Counted from the first letter of the stretch, positions 33,814-43,375 are shown. The stretch is 46,675 nucleotides of DNA from Bifidobacteriaceae bacterium (GCA_022649925.1 JALCOX010000005.1:1-46675); one strand, 5' to 3'. Numbers and translations: made by a program. The notes: a model not told the origin generated them from the letters alone.

Positions 33814-34012
33814 CGAGGCTCCTTTCTCATTCTGCTGCATGAGCTGGTGGTGCTCATCGATGTCATTGAGAGCGTTTCATGCACCTCTTATGGTACCGAT
33901 TTTTCTCGAGTACTCCGTGAGGCGAGTTGTGGTGAGTCGTCACGGTGTGCACTTCGTTGGTAAAACGCACATCATTTCGTGCGATTGTGGTTCATTTTGA
34001 GAGAATGTGTGA

Positions 34013-34018
34013 GATAAT
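34013..34018 (+). promoter_or_regulatory. -10 box for a leaderless deoR-galTK transcript
   Basis: GATAAT at 34013-34018 ends 6 bp before the ATG at 34025, so the expected start point coincides with the start codon. No Shine-Dalgarno sequence is present. No -35 was firmly assigned (TTCATT at 33991 is a candidate). Confidence 0.5.
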
Positions 34019-34024
34019 GTTCAT

Positions 34025-34858
34025 ATGATTGCTTCTCAGCGACAGTTTTTCATCCTCAGCCGGTTGAGGACACGCGGTGCCGTTCGCATCGCAGCTTTGT
34101 CGAATGAACTCGGGGTGTCGTCGATGACAGTCCGGCGCGACATCGCCGATCTCGCCGACCGTGGTTTGCTTCGTCGCGTTCACGGCGGTGCCGTTTCCAC
34201 CAGCGCCCTCCTCGCAGAGCCCCTCTTTTCCGTCAAATCTCAGCTGGATGTCGATCTGAAGGACGAGATCGCCCAAGCCGCCATCTCCTTTGTGTCTCCC
34301 GGTGACGTCGTCGCTATCGGAGGCGGCACAACGACGTACGTCTTTGCGCAGCGCCTCATGGAATCGCGGCGTTCTGACGGCATTACCATCCTCACAAACT
34401 CGACCCCCGTCGCCGAGCTCGTGCAGGCGACGGAGAGCAAGGACGTGGAGGTCATCGTCACCGGTGGAGTCGTGACGCGCTCGAATTCGCTCGTCGGACC
34501 CATCGCCGACAAGATCATCTCGTCGCTGCGCGTGAACTCGCTCTTCCTGGGGACCCACTCGGTCTCAATACCGCGCGGATTCCTCACCCCCAACTCGCTG
34601 GAGGCGTCCACCAATCAGGCGCTCATGGGAATCTCTGACCGCACCTTCATTCTTGCCGATCACTCGAAGTGGCAGAACACGTCGCTGTCGCTGTTCGCCA
34701 GCTTCGACGCGGTCGACGCTGTGATCGCCGACTCGGGACTACCGCCCGCGCAGGCCTCGGCCACGCGAGAGCTGGTAAAAGACCTGGTGCTCGCGGACGG
34801 GATCGTTGCGCAGACGCCAAAATCGGAGCCGGAGCGCGCTCAGTCCAGCGAAGAGTGA
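34025..34858 (+). CDS. DeoR/GlpR-family transcriptional regulator
   Basis: 277 residues. The N-terminal DeoR helix-turn-helix is clear (FILSRLRTRGAVRIAALSNE, SSMTVRRDIADLADRGLLRR, VHGGAV), followed by the sugar-phosphate-sensing domain (GDVVAIGGGTTTYVFAQRL, TGGVVTRSNSLVGPIA, TFILADHSKW). It is immediately upstream of galT and galK, so it is inferred to control galactose use with a sugar-phosphate effector. It is probably translated from a leaderless message. A 43-bp gap separates it from galT. Confidence 0.92.
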   Translation: MIASQRQFFILSRLRTRGAVRIAALSNELGVSSMTVRRDIADLADRGLLRRVHGGAVSTSALLAEPLFSVKSQLDVDLKDEIAQAAISFVSPGDVVAIGGGTTTYVFAQRLMESRRSDGITILTNSTPVAELVQATESKDVEVIVTGGVVTRSNSLVGPIADKIISSLRVNSLFLGTHSVSIPRGFLTPNSLEASTNQALMGISDRTFILADHSKWQNTSLSLFASFDAVDAVIADSGLPPAQASATRELVKDLVLADGIVAQTPKSEPERAQSSEE

Positions 34859-34901
34859 GATCCGAGCAAATACAGATGTGCATGATGAGGAAAGGTAAAT
34901 A

Positions 34902-36161
34902 ATGTCGCAATTTGAGAACTATGAACCGGGAGAGTACGCGAAGAAGAATATTCGCATCACTCCGACGAAACTCGCGGACGGACGCGACTTCTTCTACCTG
35001 GACGACGATCCTGAATACGTCTCCGGCGCTAAGACCCGCGAGCTGAAGGACCCGCGTCCTCTCGCCGACCGTTTCGCGCCGCACACGGACGCCGACGGCA
35101 ACGAGGTTCCGGTGCAGGCCCCCCAGATGCGTCGCGATCCGTTGACCGGTGACTGGATTCCCATGGCGACCGCGCGCATGAACCGCCCGATTACGGCGGG
35201 TCCCGGAGCCACGGCCACGGGCAACCCCCTCGCCGCGCGCAAGCCGGGAGATCCGTATCAGGACGGCGAGGTGCCCGACACCGATTACAACGTCGTCGTC
35301 TTCGAGAACCGCTTCCCCTCGATGCAGCAGGTTCCTGGCGCTTCCAACGCCACGAGCTACATCAACGGCAACCCGCTGTGGGAAAAGAAGATTGCTGCGG
35401 GCCGCTGCGAGGTCATCTGCTTCGATCCCGACGAAAAGGGACTGCCGGCAAACCTCCCAGTTTCGCGACTGCGCACTGTAGTGGAGGGCTGGGCCTTCCG
35501 CACCGCCGAAATCAGCAAGATCGACGGCATCGAACAGATCTTCCCCTTCGAAAATCACGGACAGGAGATCGGGGTGTCGCTGGCCCACCCGCACGGTCAG
35601 ATTTACTGCTACCCCTTCATCGCGCCCAAGATGGAGCAGGAGCTCACTCACACTCAGGCCTACCACGACAAGACCGGTGGCAACCTCCTCAAGGACATCC
35701 TCTCCGCCGAACTCGACGCCGAGGAGCGCGTGGTCTTCCGCAATCGCACGTGGGTTGCCTACGTGCCCGCTGCGGCCCGCTGGCCTCTCGAGGTCCACAT
35801 CGCTCCGGTGCGTGACGGCGTCCTGAGCATCGACCAACTCACCGACGACGAACGGTGGGGGCTTGCCCAGATGTATTCCACGCTGCTCAAGCGCGGCAAC
35901 GCCTTCTTCGACACCGGCGACGGCCTGGGAATGGATCTGCCCTACATCGCCGCATGGCACCAGGCGCCGGTTCACGATCCGCGTCGCGCCAACTATCGCC
36001 TCAATTTGCAGTTCTTCTCGTTCCGTCGCGCCGCCAACAAGATCAAGTATCTGGCTGGCTCCGAGTCCGGAATGGCTGCCTGGATTTCCGACACGACCCC
36101 CGAGAAGATTGCGGCGCGATTCCACGAGCTCGGCCCCGTGGACTTGGAAGCCGAAGACTGA
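34902..36161 (+). CDS. galT: Galactose-1-phosphate uridylyltransferase
   Basis: 419 residues. GalT exchanges UMP between UDP-glucose and galactose-1-phosphate in the Leloir pathway. The active-site motif SLAHPHGQIYCYPF has the nucleophile histidine in His229-Pro-His231 with Gln233. FENRFPSM, FENHGQEIGV and YIAAWHQAPVHDP are also typical. The sequence between about 96 and 129 (Gly/Pro-rich) is longer than in the E. coli enzyme. It has a strong AGGAAAGG site, lies downstream of the DeoR regulator, and is 29 bp from galK, indicating one operon. Confidence 0.96.
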   Translation: MSQFENYEPGEYAKKNIRITPTKLADGRDFFYLDDDPEYVSGAKTRELKDPRPLADRFAPHTDADGNEVPVQAPQMRRDPLTGDWIPMATARMNRPITAGPGATATGNPLAARKPGDPYQDGEVPDTDYNVVVFENRFPSMQQVPGASNATSYINGNPLWEKKIAAGRCEVICFDPDEKGLPANLPVSRLRTVVEGWAFRTAEISKIDGIEQIFPFENHGQEIGVSLAHPHGQIYCYPFIAPKMEQELTHTQAYHDKTGGNLLKDILSAELDAEERVVFRNRTWVAYVPAAARWPLEVHIAPVRDGVLSIDQLTDDERWGLAQMYSTLLKRGNAFFDTGDGLGMDLPYIAAWHQAPVHDPRRANYRLNLQFFSFRRAANKIKYLAGSESGMAAWISDTTPEKIAARFHELGPVDLEAED

Positions 36162-36190
36162 ACTATCGCTAGTGCCAAAGGAGAATAACA

Positions 36191-37438
36191 ATGGCTGAAG
36201 TTGAATTCACTGACGCATTCACCTCTGCAGCCGGGGCAGATCTTGCCTCCGCTCTGTTCGAGAAGGCGTACGGACAGGCGCCGACCGGCGTGTGGAGTGC
36301 GCCGGGGCGCGTCAACATCATCGGTGAGCACACCGATTACAACGCGGGCCTGTGCCTGCCGATCGCGCTGCCGCACCGCACCTTCATCGCCGTGAGTCCT
36401 CGCAAGGATACAAAGGCGCGCGTCGTCTCGGCGATGAACCCAGATGACGTCGTCGAGGTGGATCTCGCCGATCTCAAAGCGGGCGGCGTCGAAGGATGGG
36501 CCGCCTATCCGCTCGGTGTGGCGTGGGCGCTGCGTGAGAAGAAGCTGCCGGTGAGTGGCTTCGATGCAGCCTTCGCTTCGTGCGTTCCGCTGGGTGGCGG
36601 GCTCAGCTCATCTGCGGCGATGACGTGTTCTACGGCTCTCGCTCTCGACGAGGTGTTCGGCTTGGGTTACGGCCAGATGGATGCGGGTCGCGTCACGCTG
36701 GTGGAGGCCGCGATTCGCTCCGAGAACGAGATGGCCGGGGCCGCGACGGGTGGCATGGATCAGTCCGCCTCACTGCGGTGCCAAGAAGGCTACGCGCTGC
36801 TGCTCGACTGCCGTCCGGAGCTCACCGCCCTGGAGAACGTGTCTCAGAAGCCCTTCGACCTCACTGCTCACAATCTCGAGTTGGTGGTGATCGACACTCA
36901 GGCGCCCCATCAGCTCAACGATGGCCAGTACGCCGAGCGTCGTCGCACCTGTGAGGAGGCCGCTGAGATTCTCGGCGTCGCCAACTTGCGCGTGACGGCG
37001 GACAGCATCGCGCGTTCCGACGATCCCTTCCAGGCGCTCAAGGAGACGCTCGACGCACTGCCGAGCGAGACGATGAAGAAGCGCGTGCGCCACGTCGTGA
37101 CCGAGATCCAGCGTGTGCGCGACTTTGTTGCCGCCTTCGCGCAGGACGACATTGCGCGCGCGGGTCGCCTCATGAACGCTTCGCACGATTCGCTGGCCGC
37201 CGACTACGAGGTGACGGTTCCCGAGCTTGACGTGGCCGTTGCCGTGGCCCGCGAGAACGGTGCTTACGGTGCCCGCATGACTGGTGGCGGCTTCGGTGGC
37301 TCCATCATCGCTCTGGTGGACAAGGGGCGCTCACACGAAGTGGCTCAGAAGGTCGCTGACGAGTTTGAGCGCCGTGGATTCAACGCTCCCCGCGCGCTCG
37401 CCGCGTTCCCGGCGGCCTCGGCCTCGAGAGACCGGTGA
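36191..37438 (+). CDS. galK: Galactokinase
   Basis: 415-residue GHMP kinase that phosphorylates galactose at C1. The three motifs are present: the galactokinase signature GRVNIIGEHTDYN (39-51), the ATP loop PLGGGLSSSAAM (133-144) and the C-terminal MTGGGFGGSIIAL (about 360-372). Length is usual for bacterial GalK (~380-420). AAAGGAG lies before the ATG. It completes the deoR-galT-galK operon; a very stable hairpin follows the stop. Confidence 0.96.
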   Translation: MAEVEFTDAFTSAAGADLASALFEKAYGQAPTGVWSAPGRVNIIGEHTDYNAGLCLPIALPHRTFIAVSPRKDTKARVVSAMNPDDVVEVDLADLKAGGVEGWAAYPLGVAWALREKKLPVSGFDAAFASCVPLGGGLSSSAAMTCSTALALDEVFGLGYGQMDAGRVTLVEAAIRSENEMAGAATGGMDQSASLRCQEGYALLLDCRPELTALENVSQKPFDLTAHNLELVVIDTQAPHQLNDGQYAERRRTCEEAAEILGVANLRVTADSIARSDDPFQALKETLDALPSETMKKRVRHVVTEIQRVRDFVAAFAQDDIARAGRLMNASHDSLAADYEVTVPELDVAVAVARENGAYGARMTGGGFGGSIIALVDKGRSHEVAQKVADEFERRGFNAPRALAAFPAASASRDR

Positions 37439-37474
37439 CCAGTCGACTAGTTGTTTGAGGTTGTAAGTGTGGTG

Positions 37475-37609
37475 ATGGGGGTGGTGATTTCGCACTGATG
37501 GGGTTATTCCATACAGTGCGAAATCACCACCCCCATTCATCCCTCCTCGCGCCTCAAAAATATGTGGCGCGGGTTTCGCACTGATGAGAAATCTTTAATC
37601 AGTGCGAAA
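37475..37609. repeat. Paired TTTCGCACTGAT hairpins after galK (86-bp spacing); first is a 23-bp stem
   Basis: ATGGGGGTGGTGATTTCGCACTG begins a perfect 23-bp stem (37475-37497 with 37514-37536, 16-nt loop), likely a bidirectional terminator between convergent galK and the UPF0210 gene. A second hairpin shares the core: TTTCGCACTGAT (37574-37585) with ATCAGTGCGAAA (37598-37609). The core TTTCGCACTG is at 37488 and 37574, and its complement at 37514 and 37600, so the spacing is 86 bp with 26 bp inside each pair. Between them is CGCGCC/GGCGCG (37548-37553, 37566-37571). A related pair is at 45386-45508. Confidence 0.8.
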
Positions 37610-37621
37610 TGGCTGGGACTA

Positions 37622-37673
37622 AAACTCTAAGAGTTTCAAATTTCTCAGAGTCCGACACCTCTCAGAGTCCGAC
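37622..37673 (-). repeat. Small dyad and two 17-bp direct repeats at the 3' end of the UPF0210 gene
   Basis: AAACTCT-A-AGAGTTT (37622-37636) is a perfect dyad that, read on the minus strand, is followed by a short T-run, so it may terminate the UPF0210 transcript. CTCAGAGTCCGAC occurs at 37644 and 37661, 17 bp apart, between the dyad and the stop codon. Confidence 0.5.
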
Positions 37674-37676
37674 TAC

Positions 37677-39041
37677 TCAATTCTTGAAACTGTGGATCGG
37701 GGCCGGAATACGCCCGCCTCGCGTCACGAACTCCTCGCACGAAGAATTGTTGACCGGCATGATGGGCGCGTATCCCATGAGGCCTCCGAATTCGGCCGAA
37801 TCGCCCACGCCCTTGCCCGCCACGGGAATCACGCGAACGGCCGTGGTCTTCTGATTCACCATGCCGATGGCGGCCTCGTCGGCGATGATGCCGGAAATAG
37901 TTGCTGCGGTGGTATCTCCGGGAATCGCGATCATGTCGAGACCAACCGAGCACACGCACGTCATGGCTTCGAGTTTCTCGATGGTGAGGTTGCCGGATCC
38001 GGCGGCGTCGATCATGTTCTTGTCTTCCGAAACGGGGATGAAGGCGCCGGAGAGCCCACCCACATAGCTGGACGCCATGATGCCGCCCTTCTTGACCTGG
38101 TCGTTGAGCATGGCCAGGGCAGCCGTGGTGCCGGGGCCGCCAACTTGGGCCAGGCCGATCTTTTCGAGCACTTCTCCGACAGAGTCTCCGACAGCGGGCG
38201 TCGGCGCCAGCGACAGATCGATGATCCCGAAGGGCACGCCCAGCCGGCGGGAGGCCTCTTGCGCCACGAGCTGGCCCACGCGCGTGATCTTGAAGGCGGT
38301 GCGCTTGATGGTCTCGCAGAGGAACTCGAAGTCTTTGCCGCGGGCTTCGTCGAGGGCGCGAGACACCACGCCCGGTCCGGATACACCCACGTTGATGACC
38401 GCATCGCCCTCTGTTACGCCGTGGAAGCCGCCCGCCATGAACGGATTGTCGTCGGGCGCATTGCAGAACACCACGAGCTTGACGCAGCCGTATGAATCGT
38501 TGTCGGCGGTTGCAGCCGCCACGTCCTTGACGATGTGTCCCATCAGCTCGACGGCGTTCATGTCGATGCCCGTCTTTGTGGAGCCCACATTTACCGATGA
38601 ACACACGATGTCGGTTTCGGACAGCACTCTCGGAAGAGAGCGAATGAGAAGACGTTCGGCCGCAGTCATCGACTTGCTCACCAACGCGGAGAAGCCTCCG
38701 ATGAGGTCGACGCCGACCTCTTTCGCGGCGCGGTCCAAGGCGTGCGCCACTGCCACGTAATCGTCGATCGTCGTGCACGCGCCGCCCGCCACGAGCGAGA
38801 TCGGCGTCACGGTGATGCGCTTGTTGACGATGGGGATACCGTAGTCTCGTTCGATTGCCTTGCCTGTGGCGACGAGGTCGTGGGCCGTGGTGGTGATCTT
38901 GCGGTAGATGTTGTCGCAGAGCGTGGGGACGTCGTCGGTGACGCAGTCGAGCAGACTGATGCCCATGGTGATGGTGCGGACGTCGAGCTTTTCCTGCTCG
39001 ATCATCTGATTTGTCTCGTGAACCTCCATGATGTTCAGCAT
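37677..39041 (-). CDS. UPF0210/DUF711 family protein
   Basis: 454 residues from ATG 39041 ([14 protein letters not shown]), with GAGGGGAGA upstream; the frame continues to 39143, but the family starts here. Visible blocks include [85 protein letters not shown] and [20 protein letters not shown]. The fold is related to glycyl-radical-type alpha/beta barrels according to family annotation, but the activity is unknown. It lies 43 bp downstream of the ACT-domain gene; this pair is conserved in many bacteria, suggesting an allosteric partner. Confidence 0.93.
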   Translation of the reverse strand: MLNIMEVHETNQMIEQEKLDVRTITMGISLLDCVTDDVPTLCDNIYRKITTTAHDLVATGKAIERDYGIPIVNKRITVTPISLVAGGACTTIDDYVAVAHALDRAAKEVGVDLIGGFSALVSKSMTAAERLLIRSLPRVLSETDIVCSSVNVGSTKTGIDMNAVELMGHIVKDVAAATADNDSYGCVKLVVFCNAPDDNPFMAGGFHGVTEGDAVINVGVSGPGVVSRALDEARGKDFEFLCETIKRTAFKITRVGQLVAQEASRRLGVPFGIIDLSLAPTPAVGDSVGEVLEKIGLAQVGGPGTTAALAMLNDQVKKGGIMASSYVGGLSGAFIPVSEDKNMIDAAGSGNLTIEKLEAMTCVCSVGLDMIAIPGDTTAATISGIIADEAAIGMVNQKTTAVRVIPVAGKGVGDSAEFGGLMGYAPIMPVNNSSCEEFVTRGGRIPAPIHSFKN

Positions 39042-39084
39042 GAGATTCTCCCCTCGTATATGAGCAGTTCGGGCTGTGGGCGGT

Positions 39085-39357
39085 TCAGATGCGATGCATC
39101 TTGGTGAAGATCTCCTCGCGCTGGCAGCGGATACGCACGCCAATTTTCTCGCCGAGGTTGTCGAGATCGTCGACGACAGTCCCGAAGTCCTTGTCGGAAT
39201 CGGAGTAGTCCACGATCATCATCATGTTGAAGAAGCCGTCGATGATGGTTTGCGAAATGTCGAGAACGTTGACGTCGGATTGCGAGAGATAAGTGCACAC
39301 GCGCGCGATGATGCCGACAGTGTCTTGGCCGACGACGGTGATAATTGCCTTGTTCAT
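39085..39357 (-). CDS. ACT domain protein (UPF0237)
   Basis: 90 residues from ATG 39357 ([20 protein letters not shown]) with GAGGA upstream. A single ACT-type ligand-binding domain: [20 protein letters not shown] at the ligand edge and [20 protein letters not shown] in the beta-sheet. Such proteins bind amino acids or similar small ligands. It is the first gene of the pair with UPF0210. It is sometimes called GcvR-like, but a role in glycine cleavage cannot be read from this sequence. Confidence 0.9.
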   Translation of the reverse strand: MNKAIITVVGQDTVGIIARVCTYLSQSDVNVLDISQTIIDGFFNMMMIVDYSDSDKDFGTVVDDLDNLGEKIGVRIRCQREEIFTKMHRI

Positions 39358-39502
39358 AGGTAATTCCTCATTCTTTCGCGGGTTTGCGAAATAGGATGGC
39401 GATTTCAAGACGTCCCCAGTATAGAGGTGGCATGTAGTCGCCGTGTTAAGGGCCGGGGCCTCAGTGTCGTCTACATACGGCGCCTCGGCTCAGCCTCGGC
39501 CT

Positions 39503-40153
39503 TCACTCTCCGCCGGCGAATCCCAACTGGCGCCACGCCTCGTAGATGGCGATGGAGGCGGTGTTGGTGAGGTTGAGCGATCGCGCCGAGGGGCGCATGG
39601 GGAGACGCACTTGTTCACTCACGTGGGGGCCCTCCATGATGTCCATGGGATCGGGGATGTTCCCGGGCTCCGGCCCGAACAGGAGGATGTCGCTGGGTCG
39701 GTAATCGATCTCGGTGTAATTCTTCGTGGCGTGTGCGGTGAAGGCGATGATGCGCGAATCCGGCATGGTCTCGACGAGGTCATCAAAATTAGGGTGGAGC
39801 ACGACGTGCGCCATGTCGTGATAGTCCAGGCCGGCGCGGCGCAGTTTCGTGTCGTGGAGGTTGAATCCGAGCGGCTCGACCAGGTGCAGAATGGTGCCCG
39901 TTACCGCGCACAGGCGGATAGCGGAACCTGTGTTGCCGGGGATGCGTGGAGAGTAATAGCACAGATGTGGGGTGAGCGTAGGGGTGTCGCGGGCATCCTC
40001 CGCTTTCATCATGGCGTCGACGACGCTGATGGGATTGCCATGGGCGTCAGTCACCAGCTCGTCGGGACCATAGCCCGATTTTCGATATCCGTATTCGTAC
40101 ATTGCCTGTACGCTGGTGTCCGCTGAATTCTTTGACTTGTGCTCGTCCGACAT
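39503..40153 (-). CDS. trmL: tRNA (cytidine(34)-2'-O)-methyltransferase
   Basis: 216 residues from ATG 40153 (MSDEHKSK). SPOUT methyltransferase of the TrmL/YibK type that methylates the wobble nucleotide of tRNA-Leu isoacceptors in E. coli. Motifs: YSPRIPGNTGSAIRLCAVTG (motif 1), LLFGPEPGNIPD (motif 2) and MRPSARSLNLTNTASIAIYE (motif 3, knot). A ~55-residue N-terminal extension precedes the core. It is divergent from mutY, with only ~19 bp between start codons, so each promoter must lie inside the other gene. Confidence 0.93.
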   Translation of the reverse strand: MSDEHKSKNSADTSVQAMYEYGYRKSGYGPDELVTDAHGNPISVVDAMMKAEDARDTPTLTPHLCYYSPRIPGNTGSAIRLCAVTGTILHLVEPLGFNLHDTKLRRAGLDYHDMAHVVLHPNFDDLVETMPDSRIIAFTAHATKNYTEIDYRPSDILLFGPEPGNIPDPMDIMEGPHVSEQVRLPMRPSARSLNLTNTASIAIYEAWRQLGFAGGE

Positions 40154-40172
40154 ATGCGACAGATTAGGTGGT

Positions 40173-41153
40173 GTGAGTGACATGGCGAGGGGGAGAGGTA
40201 CGGAAAGTGAATCCCAGGAGCGACCGCAGAGCGAGGACGCCCGCTTGGCCGCGGTCTCGCTCGAACGCCTGCGACTCTGGTGGTCGGACAACGCGCGTGA
40301 CCTCCCGTGGCGTCGAACTGGGACGAGCCCGTGGGGGATTCTCGTTTCGGAAGTGATGAGCCAGCAGACTCCCATGATCCGTGTCGTGCCGTATTGGAAC
40401 TCGTGGATGAAGACGTGGCCGACTCCTCAGGCCCTGTCGCAGGCGAGTTCCGCCGAGGTGATAACGGCGTGGGGAAAGCTGGGATATCCACGTCGGGCGC
40501 TGAGGCTGCAGGAGTGCGCACGCGTGGTCGTGGAGCGCTATGACGGGGTATTGCCCCGTGACTATGACGATCTTCTCGAGCTTCCTGGGGTGGGGGAATA
40601 TACGGCGAGTGCAGTGGCGTCGTTTGCCTACACTCAGCGGGTCGCCGTGGTTGACACGAACATTCGACGTGTGATTTCGCGCGTCTTTGACGGCGAGGAG
40701 AACTACGGGGGAGCCACGAGCCCCGCCGACCGCGCCCGTGCCAAGCAGGTACTTCCCGACAGCGCCGAGGATGCACTCGTGTGGAATCAAGGCGTGATGG
40801 AACTCGGTGCGACCGTGTGTACCGCCACTTCTGCGCGCTGTGAGGTGTGTCCGCTCAACGATCTGTGTCGGTGGCGCGCGGCGGGTTACCCCGGCAAGGG
40901 CGTCAAGCCGACCCGCAAAACCCAGAAGTGGAAGGGAACGAATCGGCAGGTGCGAGGCATCGTCCTCAATGCATTGCGAGCCAAGGCCGCCGCCCAGCAT
41001 GGTGAGAACACCTCGACCGCCCCCAGACTCAGCTCAGAGGAACTTGAGGCGCTGTGGGAGAACACCGCGCAACTTCACGAATGCGTGGCGGCGCTCGACG
41101 ACGATCACCTCGTCGAGATCCTGCCAGGCGGAGGCGTCGGATTCCCGCAGTGA
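40173..41153 (+). CDS. mutY: A/G-specific adenine glycosylase
   Basis: 326 residues from GTG 40173 (AGGTG upstream); ATG 40182 is an alternative. MutY removes adenine mispaired with 8-oxoguanine. The adenine-binding region EVMSQQTPMIRVVPYW, helix-hairpin-helix LPGVGEYTASAVASFAY and catalytic Asp in VAVVDTNIRR are present. A complete [4Fe-4S] ligand set follows: C-x6-C-x2-C-x5-C (CTATSARCEVCPLNDLC). The C-terminal NUDIX-like 8-oxoG recognition domain appears short or diverged, as in many actinobacterial MutY. Confidence 0.93.
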   Translation: MSDMARGRGTESESQERPQSEDARLAAVSLERLRLWWSDNARDLPWRRTGTSPWGILVSEVMSQQTPMIRVVPYWNSWMKTWPTPQALSQASSAEVITAWGKLGYPRRALRLQECARVVVERYDGVLPRDYDDLLELPGVGEYTASAVASFAYTQRVAVVDTNIRRVISRVFDGEENYGGATSPADRARAKQVLPDSAEDALVWNQGVMELGATVCTATSARCEVCPLNDLCRWRAAGYPGKGVKPTRKTQKWKGTNRQVRGIVLNALRAKAAAQHGENTSTAPRLSSEELEALWENTAQLHECVAALDDDHLVEILPGGGVGFPQ

Positions 41154-41305
41154 GGTTTCACAGTGAGTTTCCGGTGAGTCCACAGTGAGTCCCGCCGGTA
41201 AGAATTTCCGCGACTCGCCTCAAAAGATGCGGTATGTCGCGTTTTTTCCCAAACTGCGGACGCTTTTGCCTGCTTTCTGCCCCGCAACCTCGTAAACTCT
41301 GTCTT

Positions 41306-41953
41306 ATGGCGACGAAGAATTCTCAGCGGTCTGAACAGGCGAAGAGGCTTTACCGTCGTCGCCGAATTGTCGCCGGAGTGGCTCTGGTCGCAGCGCTCGC
41401 GCTCGTCATCACCTTCATCTGGGCGTTCGGTAAGAGCGTGGGATCCGTGAAAACGGCCGCCTACAACTACCTGCACCGCGACGAACTGACCTCCCTGCAA
41501 CGCAAGGAGGTCCCGGACATCCTCGACGGCAGCGGAGTCTCCGACTGTACCGGTGACCAACTCTCACTGAAACTCACCGCCGATACGACCACCGTGGCTT
41601 CCGGCGGTGCGATTTCGTTTAATGCGCTTCTCCAGCACGACGGGGGAGCCTCGTGCCTCATCGACGCCTCGGAGAGTTCCCGCGTCTTGACGATCACCTC
41701 TGGAAAGCAAAAAATCTGGTCGTCGGCGTCGTGCACAGCGAGTCCTCGCACCCTGCTGATGACGAACGATGAAAAAGACGCCCAGACAGTGACCTGGAAT
41801 ACGACCAGCGGTTCTTCCGCCTGCAATGCCGGCGCCTCGACCCCCGCCAAGGCGGGTACTTACGTCGCCAAGCTGTCGTTGCGCGACGTTCCCGACGTAA
41901 CCTCAGATCCTCTCACCTTCCAAGTCACTGACGGTTCTGCGGCAACGCAGTAA
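41306..41953 (+). CDS. Membrane-anchored protein of unknown function
   Basis: 215 residues. A basic start (KRLYRRRR) and one hydrophobic helix (about 22-43) are followed by an extracytoplasmic domain with four cysteines (SDCTGDQ, ASCLID, SASCTAS, SACNAG) likely to form disulfides. The domain looks like a small beta-sandwich similar in style to DUF4232-type proteins, but no family is claimed. The ATG at 41306 has TAAACT at 41293-41298 as a candidate -10 for a leaderless message. It ends 3 bp from the convergent radA stop. Confidence 0.72.
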   Translation: MATKNSQRSEQAKRLYRRRRIVAGVALVAALALVITFIWAFGKSVGSVKTAAYNYLHRDELTSLQRKEVPDILDGSGVSDCTGDQLSLKLTADTTTVASGGAISFNALLQHDGGASCLIDASESSRVLTITSGKQKIWSSASCTASPRTLLMTNDEKDAQTVTWNTTSGSSACNAGASTPAKAGTYVAKLSLRDVPDVTSDPLTFQVTDGSAATQ

Positions 41954-41956
41954 AAA

Positions 41957-43375
41957 TCATCTCGTAATATCGAGCGTCTGTAGGGCGTGACGCAGCGTCT
42001 TGACCCGCACGAGATTGACGTTGCCGAGGCGCTTTGTGTTCCGCAGCTTTTGCGAAGCGGGGATGATGATGGTTTCGAAACCCATGCGCGCCGCTTCGGC
42101 GATGCGCTGCTCGGCCCGGGGAATCGAGCGAACCTCACCCGTCAACGACACCTCACCGAACGCCGCCGTCGTACGGGCAATGGGGACCGATTTGGCCGCC
42201 GAACCCAGCGCGATGGCCACGGCGAGATCGCAGGAGGGCTCCTTGGCCATGCCGCCCGCAATCGTGGAGATGTAGAGGTCGTTGGCGAGCAATTGCAAGT
42301 GGGCGTGCTTGTAGAGCACGGCGACCAACATGGCGACGCGGTTGGAATCCACGCCGTTCGTGGCCCGCCGGGGTGCGGGCAAGACGGACGAGGTGACGAG
42401 CGCCTGAATCTCGATGGGTAGGCTGCGGTGGCCCTCCATGGTGAAGGTGACGCACGTGCCGTCGCTGGGTTCGTCGGAATCGGAAATAAACAGGCCCGTG
42501 GGGTCGGTGACCTCCTCGATGCCCTCGTCGGACATGTCGAAACAGCCGACCTCGTCGGTGGGGCCGAAACGGTTTTTGGTGGCGCGCAGCATGCGTAGGG
42601 CGGTCTGCGAGTCACCCTCGAATTGACAGACGACGTCGACCAGGTGTTCCAGCGTCCGCGGGCCTGCGATGGAGCCGTCCTTGGTGACGTGGCCGACGAG
42701 GAGCACGGGAATATCGCGCGACTTCGCGACGTCGATGATTCCCGCCGCCACCTCGCGAACCTGTGCCGAGCCGCCGGAGATTCCGTCGATGTCGTCAGAG
42801 GTGATGGTTTGGGCCGAATCCACGATGGCGAGCTGGGGGCTCTGGGTTTCGATGAGGCTGAGGGCGGTGCCCAGGTCGGTGGTGGAGGCGAGGAGGAGAT
42901 TGTCGTGCATGGCGCCGATGCGCTTGGCTCGCATGCGGATTTGGGCCTGCGATTCCTCTCCGGATACATACAGCACGTTTGCCGGATGCGCGGCGGCGAT
43001 GAGGCCTGCGGATTCCAGGAGCAGCGTAGATTTACCGATTCCGGGCTCGCCGGCGATGAGGATGACAGATCCCGGGACGATGCCACCTCCGAGAATCCGG
43101 TCGAATTCCTGGAAGCCGGTGTGAAGGCGTTCCTCGGCGGCGATGCCTGCCTCGTCGGTGACGGGAAGGGCCGTGACGGAGAGATCCGCTGACGCTGTGC
43201 GCGAACCCGACCGCTGTGCTGAGCGTGAGGATTTCCCGCCCGAGCTGCGCCCGGCCCGGGGCTCATGGAACTCTGCGATCGTTCCCCACTCACCGCATTC
43301 AGGGCAGCGTCCGTACCATTTCGGGCCACTCCAGCCGCACTCGCTGCACAAAAAAGTCGTTGTTGCTTTCGCCAT
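41957..43375 (-). CDS. radA: DNA repair protein RadA (Sms)
   Basis: 472 residues from ATG 43375 (MAKATTTFLCSECG). RadA is a RecA-like helicase that processes recombination intermediates by branch migration. The C4 zinc finger (Cys10, Cys13, Cys24, Cys27) is followed by the Walker A GEPGIGKST (109-117), Walker B region PQLAIVDSAQT, the RadA-specific KNRFG motif (268-272) and a C-terminal Lon-protease-like domain (SLPIEIQALVTSS, SCDLAVAIALGSAAK). Length is normal for the family. It is divergent from the membrane protein gene at 43444. Confidence 0.96.
   Translation of the reverse strand: MAKATTTFLCSECGWSGPKWYGRCPECGEWGTIAEFHEPRAGRSSGGKSSRSAQRSGSRTASADLSVTALPVTDEAGIAAEERLHTGFQEFDRILGGGIVPGSVILIAGEPGIGKSTLLLESAGLIAAAHPANVLYVSGEESQAQIRMRAKRIGAMHDNLLLASTTDLGTALSLIETQSPQLAIVDSAQTITSDDIDGISGGSAQVREVAAGIIDVAKSRDIPVLLVGHVTKDGSIAGPRTLEHLVDVVCQFEGDSQTALRMLRATKNRFGPTDEVGCFDMSDEGIEEVTDPTGLFISDSDEPSDGTCVTFTMEGHRSLPIEIQALVTSSVLPAPRRATNGVDSNRVAMLVAVLYKHAHLQLLANDLYISTIAGGMAKEPSCDLAVAIALGSAAKSVPIARTTAAFGEVSLTGEVRSIPRAEQRIAEAARMGFETIIIPASQKLRNTKRLGNVNLVRVKTLRHALQTLDITR

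Noticed and set aside
33931-33945. GlxR/Crp site upstream of the Crp-family gene
   Set aside because: GTGAGTCGTCAC has only a 4-bp centre instead of the 6 bp required by the TGTGA-N6-TCACA motif.
34647-36191. A 514-codon minus-strand open frame opposite the end of deoR and galT
   Set aside because: Shadow of strongly biased coding sequence; deoR and galT have intact catalytic and DNA-binding motifs.
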